A stretch of DNA of 64,000 nt, taken from NCBI RefSeq assembly GCF_004345645.1, contig NZ_SLWS01000020.1:1-64000 (forward strand), given 5' to 3'. The stretch comes from Actinocrispum wychmicini (GTDB taxonomy: Bacteria; Actinomycetota; Actinomycetes; Mycobacteriales; Pseudonocardiaceae). The notes beneath the pieces are model-generated. The model did no database searches. It worked only from the letters and a program-made list of their open reading frames with translations, and was not told where the DNA came from. Both the position numbers and the translations under genes were made by a program. Below, one piece after another: positions 59,368-64,000 of the stretch (the stretch's first letter is position 1; every line of letters begins with the position of its first letter).

Positions 59368-60723
59368 CTACGCCACCTTCACGGTCCTCCGTGGCTGGGT
59401 GATCGTCGGCGTGACTCCGGCGCGGGACCGGCGTCGCCCTTGACGGGGCCGGCGGCGCAGCTTGCGTGCGGTCCGCTGCGCCGCGCGCAGGACAAGATCA
59501 GCGGTTGCTTCCGCCGCCTTGTGGTCCAGACAGGGCAACACGCTGGTGTAAGTGTCTGCAGTGAGCACGATACTGTCGTGCCCCAACATGTTCTGCACCG
59601 TCTTCAAGGCATTGCCCGCAGCCAGCGACAAACTGGCCGCACCATGACGCAGATCGTGCAACCTTATCGGCGGAAGTCCAGCCTGGGCCGCCAACCTCCG
59701 GAACGAGTGCGTAAAATAACCGGGGCTCAACGGGTCGCCCCGTTTGTTGACAAACAAGAAACCCGTCGGCGGCTCCTCAGCGAGACGCCGCCGCTGCTGT
59801 GCGTCTCGCATGCGCCGCAAGACGGTCACCAGTCCATGATCCAGCGCGATGGCACGCACACTCGATCTCGTCTTCGGTGGACAGATCACGGTCTTACCGT
59901 TGTGGTCCTGAATCTGATGCGACACCATCAGCACCCGCGCCTCCAGATCAATGTCACACCACCGCAACCCCGCTACCTCGCCACGCCGCAACCCCAGCAA
60001 CGTCACCAACAGATACAGCGGATACAAACCGTGACCACGTATGTTTTCCAAGAACGCCGCCGTCTGCGCGACCGTCCACACCGCCACCGGCGGCCGCTCA
60101 CCGGTAGCCTGCCACTGCGCGACCCGAGGCTCGGTCCACACCACCGCCTTCGGCCGACGCCCCGACGGCAACTCCACCCACCGAGCCGGATTCCGCTCAA
60201 TCAACCCACGCCGAATCGCACCGTTCAGCGCCGCCCGCAGCACACCACGGATCCGCTGCAACGTCGCCGCCGACAACGGCCTCCCCCGCGCGGTCGAGAC
60301 GCGCATCAGCGACGTGAACATGGCCTGTGCCTTGCCCACAGTCAGATCCCGCAAGGGAACCCCACCAAGATACGGCTTCAAGTAGTCCCGGACGTGCTGG
60401 GCATACAGACGTCGAGTCGACGCCGCCAACGCCTGGCGAGTCTCCAACCACAGATCCAGCCACTGCCCCACCGTCACCGTCGTCAAATCAGGATCCGCAT
60501 CAGCACCCTGCAAATAGTCACGCGCCCGCTCCGCCGCGGCACGTGTACGAAACCCACCGCGGCGCACCCGCTGCCGCCGCCCATCCCGACCAGCCGGCAA
60601 CTCCAACGAGAGATACCACGACCCATGACCACGCTCAGCCAAACGTGGACATTTCCTACCGAGACGACGACCCTCCACGCGACAACCACACCGCTTAGAC
60701 ACACTGCCTCGACTGTCCACCAT
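59368..60723 (-). CDS. Tyrosine recombinase (site-specific integrase)
   Basis: 451 residues, intact. An N-terminal arm-binding-like domain is followed by a SAM-like core-binding domain (LTTVTVGQWLDLWLETRQALAAS). The catalytic domain keeps every active-site residue: Arg246 (LLGLRRGE), Lys284 (PPKTRSS), His356 and Arg359 (LHDLRHG), His382 (LGHDS) and nucleophile Tyr392 (ADTYTSV). The gene ends about 440 bases from the att repeat at 58884-58924 and points toward it, the standard layout for elements that integrate into tRNA genes. No excisionase gene is recognisable upstream. It likely recombines the tRNA-Lys core and may mobilise the adjacent island. Confidence 0.9.
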   Translation of the reverse strand: MVDSRGSVSKRCGCRVEGRRLGRKCPRLAERGHGSWYLSLELPAGRDGRRQRVRRGGFRTRAAAERARDYLQGADADPDLTTVTVGQWLDLWLETRQALAASTRRLYAQHVRDYLKPYLGGVPLRDLTVGKAQAMFTSLMRVSTARGRPLSAATLQRIRGVLRAALNGAIRRGLIERNPARWVELPSGRRPKAVVWTEPRVAQWQATGERPPVAVWTVAQTAAFLENIRGHGLYPLYLLVTLLGLRRGEVAGLRWCDIDLEARVLMVSHQIQDHNGKTVICPPKTRSSVRAIALDHGLVTVLRRMRDAQQRRRLAEEPPTGFLFVNKRGDPLSPGYFTHSFRRLAAQAGLPPIRLHDLRHGAASLSLAAGNALKTVQNMLGHDSIVLTADTYTSVLPCLDHKAAEATADLVLRAAQRTARKLRRRPRQGRRRSRAGVTPTITQPRRTVKVA

Positions 60724-60799
60724 GACGTCCCTTTCACCTATCGGTCCGGACCCTTACATGCGGTAGCCGCACTGGCCGCATCGTCACCCTTGCAGTCAT

Positions 60800-60818
60800 A
60801 TCGTCCATAAAGGACGAT
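60800..60818. promoter_or_regulatory. Inverted repeat upstream of the integrase gene
   Basis: atcgtcc/ggacgat, 7-bp arms with a 5-base spacer, about 80 bases before the integrase ATG. It is a candidate operator controlling integrase expression. Confidence 0.35.
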
Positions 60819-61352
60819 CGTGCAGCATGCGGATCAACCTGCTCCGCACTCCTCATCTCACTCCGGAAATGTCGGCAAGCAAACACTCCCAGGAGAACAG
60901 TCCGCGATGTCACCGATGTGAGTGACGCACAAGCCCAGCGCGGCACTGGATTCAGCGAGGTCGACAGATCGGTCTGCAACGCGGAGTTGTTTCCACTTAT
61001 GGGAACGGATATGACGCCTACAGCTGGGATGGGTGCTGGAGATCTGCTGAATCGTGTTTCTCAGCCTCGATCACGATCGACGCCGCCTGTTACAAACCGA
61101 CTGGCCTGACTGGGGCATCTCGGTGGCTGCCCCGGCACACTGGATGTCATGCATCAGCGCAGCGACGGTCACAAGGGTTCGGGTGACTCGGACGTCGCCT
61201 TAGGTGACGTTCGAGTCGCACAGCTGATCAACCTCGAACCGACCGGACGACCACGCAGGTCCGCAGCGTATGACGAAGCGCACCGAGCGCTCTTCCAGCA
61301 TGCGCACGACCAGACGCTGCTACCAGACCCGGCATAGCTCGACTGGCTGTCA
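60819..61352. other. Region without a confident gene
   Basis: A rightward frame from ATG 61149 (MHQRSDGHKGSGDSD ... DQTLLPDPA) ends at a TAG at 61335-61337 and is in the same frame as the HEAT gene that starts at 61353. It may be the N-terminal extension of that gene broken by one nonsense codon, or a chance frame. The rest shows nothing recognisable. Confidence 0.4.
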
Positions 61353-62759
61353 GTGATGGCGGCGCACCCGAGCAACGCGGTGCGCGCTATCGCGGTCAGC
61401 GCCCTGGCCGCAGTCAGCACCCATCAGCCGATCATGGTGAACGCCCTGTCCGACGCAGACCCTCGTGTCGTCGCCGCGGCCGTCCGGGGCCTCACCGCCC
61501 AGACCACGGCCAGCGTGTTCGACCAGCTGGTCGAGCTGCTGAACCGGACCGAACGCGGATGGGCCTGGGTCTGCCGCGCTGCCGCACAACGCATCGCCGG
61601 GTCCAGCCACCCGAGACGGCTGGACATCCTGGCCGACGCACTAGGGCATGTGGATCATGGCAGCGCCCACGACATCGCCCGCACCCTGGCTCGTGCCGGG
61701 GACCTGCGGGTCGCACCAGTGCTGATCGAGCTCCTGCGCGCACACTCCCCGAGCAGATGCGCGACCGCGTTCGTGCTCGGGCATCTGCGCGTCGCCGAGG
61801 CGACCAGCGCGCTCATCGACGCACTACGCGAGCCCAACATCGAGCAGGCGAAAATCGTGCTGGAAGCGCTGGGCAAGATCGGATCACAGCAGGCCACGCC
61901 CGGGATACGCGCCATGCTCGACCACAGCTGCGCCACCGTTCGCGAGGCAGCCCTGCTGGCCCTGGCCCGGGTCGGTGGTCCGCTGGTCATCCCCGCCGCC
62001 CTCGCCGCAACCGACGACGGCGATCCCACCGTCCGCGAACGCGCCATCCGCCTGCTCGCCAAACACGGCGATCACCGCGCCGTCGGCCGATTGGCGTCGG
62101 CATGCGACGGCCGACACGTCCGAATCGCGCTCACCGGACTCGTCCGACTGGCCGACGCCTCGGTCGTGCCCACTCTGGTGCACACCCTGCTGACCACCAC
62201 CGACCGGCAGGCCCGCAAGCTCGCCGGACAAGCACTCGCCCACACCGGCACACGGACCTATCTGCCGACCCGGCATCCGAACCCACTTGTCCGTCGCGCC
62301 GTCATCTGGGTCGTCGGCCAACGAGCAGACCCAAGCGACGCCCATGCGCTGATCACCGCGATGCAGGACGATGACGAACTGGTCCGAGCCCGTGCCGCAG
62401 CCGCACTCGGGGGAATCACCGACACGACGACGCTCGCGAAAACAGTCGCGCCACTGACCCAGGCCCTAACCGACCCCAAACCACGGGTCCGTGCCAACGC
62501 CGCGATCGCCCTGGGCCGAACGGCACCCGCCGAGCTACGCGACCGCCTCGCCGGTTCGCTCGCCGACCCGCACCCGGCCGTCCAAGCCGCCACCACCGCG
62601 GCACTGCGACCACCCGCCGGCAATCGTCCACAACCAACCGAGCCTGCGCCCACCGTCGTCGGCGGTAGTGACATTTTGGATGAACCACCACGCGTGCCCG
62701 CCCAGCCCAGTGGTTCCACTGGGCTGGGCAAAGAGTTGAGAGGAAACAAGCCCTCATGA
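61353..62759 (+). CDS. HEAT-repeat protein
   Basis: 468 residues, made of about ten HEAT/PBS-lyase-type repeats from the first residue to about 420 (NAVRAIAVSALAAV, DPRVVAAAVRGL, ATSALIDALREPN, ATVREAALLALARVGGPLVIPAAL, DPTVRERAIRLLAKHGD, LVRARAAAALGGITD, PRVRANAAIALGRTA). The tail (PPAGNRPQPTEPAPTVVGGSD) is Pro-rich and disordered. No catalytic motif. Start is GTG/ATG at about 61353. HEAT arrays act as protein-binding scaffolds; the partner is unknown. Similarity in style to the HEAT half of the glycosyltransferase at 52079-53782 is only that of the general repeat. Confidence 0.75.
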   Translation: MMAAHPSNAVRAIAVSALAAVSTHQPIMVNALSDADPRVVAAAVRGLTAQTTASVFDQLVELLNRTERGWAWVCRAAAQRIAGSSHPRRLDILADALGHVDHGSAHDIARTLARAGDLRVAPVLIELLRAHSPSRCATAFVLGHLRVAEATSALIDALREPNIEQAKIVLEALGKIGSQQATPGIRAMLDHSCATVREAALLALARVGGPLVIPAALAATDDGDPTVRERAIRLLAKHGDHRAVGRLASACDGRHVRIALTGLVRLADASVVPTLVHTLLTTTDRQARKLAGQALAHTGTRTYLPTRHPNPLVRRAVIWVVGQRADPSDAHALITAMQDDDELVRARAAAALGGITDTTTLAKTVAPLTQALTDPKPRVRANAAIALGRTAPAELRDRLAGSLADPHPAVQAATTAALRPPAGNRPQPTEPAPTVVGGSDILDEPPRVPAQPSGSTGLGKELRGNKPS

Positions 62760-62783
62760 TCAGCACACCGCGGACAGCAGCCT

Positions 62784-63140
62784 GTGGACTTCGACACCTA
62801 CGGGGCATACGGGGGGTGCCGAGGCCGTCGAAGACACCGGCCGGCAAGCCGCTTGGCCGACCGGCACCGGCCTTCCCGAACAGAATCACCGCGAACGACA
62901 CCGAGCCTGGCCGCTACCACCTCTACGCCGCCAGGCCGTGGCCCGTTCTGCCACCGGAGCACGATTGTCCGCGCCCTCAAGGGACTGGAGAACGTGATCT
63001 CGATAGCCCTGCTGGACCCCATGCGCGACGGCCGGGGCTGGGCCTTCCGCGAGGGCGAGGGCCACGGCCTGGACGAGGTGAACGGCTTCGCGTTCCTCAG
63101 CGAGGCTTACCAGGCGACCATGCCCGGCTTCGACGGATAA
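62784..63140 (+). pseudogene. Decayed glutathionyl-hydroquinone-reductase-type gene
   Basis: Coherent segments in different frames match the ECM4/YqjG GST-like family: DFDTYGAYGG, then RITANDTEPGRYHLYAARPWPV, then STIVRALKGLENVISIALLDPMRDGRGWAFREGEGHGLDEVNGFAFLSEAYQATMPGFDG. The conserved active-site CPWCHR is destroyed by the shifts (between RPWPV and CHRSTIV). The frame ends after PGFDG, so the C-terminal two-thirds are missing. It is a clear pseudogene, in actinobacteria normally reacting with mycothiol conjugates. Confidence 0.8.
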
Positions 63141-63392
63141 GGCTCCGGCACGACCAACGATCTCCTTCAACAAGATCGCCAACCGTATCTCTCCCAACCT
63201 CCGTGCCCGTCAAACTGGGCAACATCACCGTACCGCCTCGAAGAACCGACCTCCATCAACCTGTTCAACCGGCAATGGCGATCCCGATTTGACTCGCGTG
63301 GGCGACGCCGACGCAGTACCAACCGTCGCGTTTGTTGCGGCAGTCGAAGTTACATTGCCGATACGCCGTCGGCTAACACAACGCAACAAGCT

Positions 63393-64000
63393 CTATCCCG
63401 TAAGGTCGATAGGGATATTAGTGTCACAATTGTTTAGGCTGCGAAGAGTCACACGTTCATCAGTGACTCCATCAAAGAGGAACAACTCTTTGCGTCGACA
63501 ATCGTCGCAGTCAAGCACTCGTGCGAAACACTTGAAGGAAATCGGCGGTGCCAACTCTGACCAGACGTGGATACGGTCGGGGTGCAGGGGGTCGGCTACG
63601 TCCCGTTCGAACCGTTCCCAGTCCGGGTGGCTGGCGACCAGACGATAGCCGACAAGCCTGAAGCCTTCACCTTCACCGAGGTATAGACATTGCTCGACAA
63701 ACTCCCAGCGGGTGGTGGCAAACCATCCGACCAGGTCCAGGCAGGTCATCACGTCCTGCTCCACAACGACAACCTCGTCCTCGATCGCGCGGTCAGTCAT
63801 GGCCCCGTGGGCGTGCGCCGGGTCGTTGCGAGCTCTACACAGCGACTCCAGCAGCGCCCCTAGACCTCCCGGGTCAAATGCGACCCTGTTCAGTTCGGGC
63901 AGCTCAGGAATCTCGCCATCAGCCTTCAGGTTCCTGAGCACCGTAAGCCACGAGTTGAACGATGCGCCACGGTCAAAGCTCTTCTTGAGGTTGTTACTAA
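63393..64000 (-). CDS. HEPN-like hypothetical protein (5' end beyond the window)
   Basis: The frame is open to the window edge (SNNLKKSFDRGASFNSWLTVLRNLKADG...), so the gene is partial at its N-terminus; 202 residues are visible. LCRARNDPAHAHG contains an R-x(4-6)-H pattern typical of HEPN RNases and of abortive-infection proteins. The following IEDEVVVVEQDVMTCLDLVGWF is the usual long second helix. The C-terminal DCDDCRRKELFLFDG has two Cys that could bind metal. The exact family is not recognised; an RNase toxin or defence component is possible but not shown. Confidence 0.55.
   Translation of the reverse strand, partial: SNNLKKSFDRGASFNSWLTVLRNLKADGEIPELPELNRVAFDPGGLGALLESLCRARNDPAHAHGAMTDRAIEDEVVVVEQDVMTCLDLVGWFATTRWEFVEQCLYLGEGEGFRLVGYRLVASHPDWERFERDVADPLHPDRIHVWSELAPPISFKCFARVLDCDDCRRKELFLFDGVTDERVTLRSLNNCDTNIPIDLTG

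Noticed and set aside
59006..59443. 145-codon rightward frame near the integrase
   Set aside because: Cys/Arg/Ser-rich, overlaps the integrase 3' end, no recognisable domain.
1..64000. CRISPR array
   Set aside because: No regularly spaced direct repeats were seen on either strand.

Overview
The window is high-GC actinomycete chromosome. Actinomycete hallmarks are GTG starts, an oligoribonuclease, an ECF41-type SigJ sigma factor, Tat-exported glycoside hydrolases, an L,D-transpeptidase lipoprotein and an AcrA1-like two-domain reductase. The overall style suggests a soil member of the Pseudonocardiales, but no rRNA or marker gene fixes the genus.

Left part, about 0.2-35 kb, is ordinary chromosome. 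A phosphonate locus comes first: GntR regulator and phosphonatase-like HAD hydrolase leftward, then HpnW-type FAD oxidoreductase and PhnD-PhnC-PhnE transporter rightward. Next is a CHAT-protease/TPR protein with a 52-residue partner peptide. A plant or glycan polysaccharide cluster follows (two GH29-like fucosidases, a GH105-like hydrolase, a metallophosphoesterase-LamG protein). Then come SigJ, an FMN-dependent alpha-hydroxy-acid oxidase, a Q/P/Y-rich membrane protein, a TPR protein, azoreductase/MarR/Bcr-type efflux, LysE, a GH75 chitosanase, an APC permease fused to a GNAT domain, a GPP34 protein, a very long hairpin, an AcrA1-like reductase, an ATC-hydrolase-like protein, a HerA-like ATPase, orn, tRNA-His, a DUF1697 protein and an L,D-transpeptidase.

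Right part, 35.4-64 kb, is accessory DNA. tRNA-Lys(CTT) at 35350-35422 shares a 41-bp direct repeat with 58884-58924. This is a classic integrase attachment core and bounds a 23.5-kb island. A tyrosine recombinase lies just outside the far repeat, suggesting a second, adjacent element. The island is full of IS copies and broken genes: frameshifted IS, nucleotide-sugar genes with frameshift or nonsense mutations, a cobalamin-binding-like fragment, and a frameshifted DUF2637 conjugation-type gene.

Amid this decay, a visibly AT-richer leftward block remains with intact reading frames. It holds a Trypco2 protein and a 1283-residue trypsin-like protease / STAND NTPase / helical-repeat protein, which together look like a biological-conflict (immunity) module. 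Downstream are a DUF4916/NUDIX-like protein and a HAD phosphatase, then, past IS insertions, a CxxC protein and a nucleotidyltransferase-like protein with a beta-helix tail. This block is the best candidate here for an undescribed system. The extreme right holds a HEAT-repeat protein, a decayed glutathionyl-hydroquinone-reductase-type gene and a partial HEPN-like gene running off the edge.
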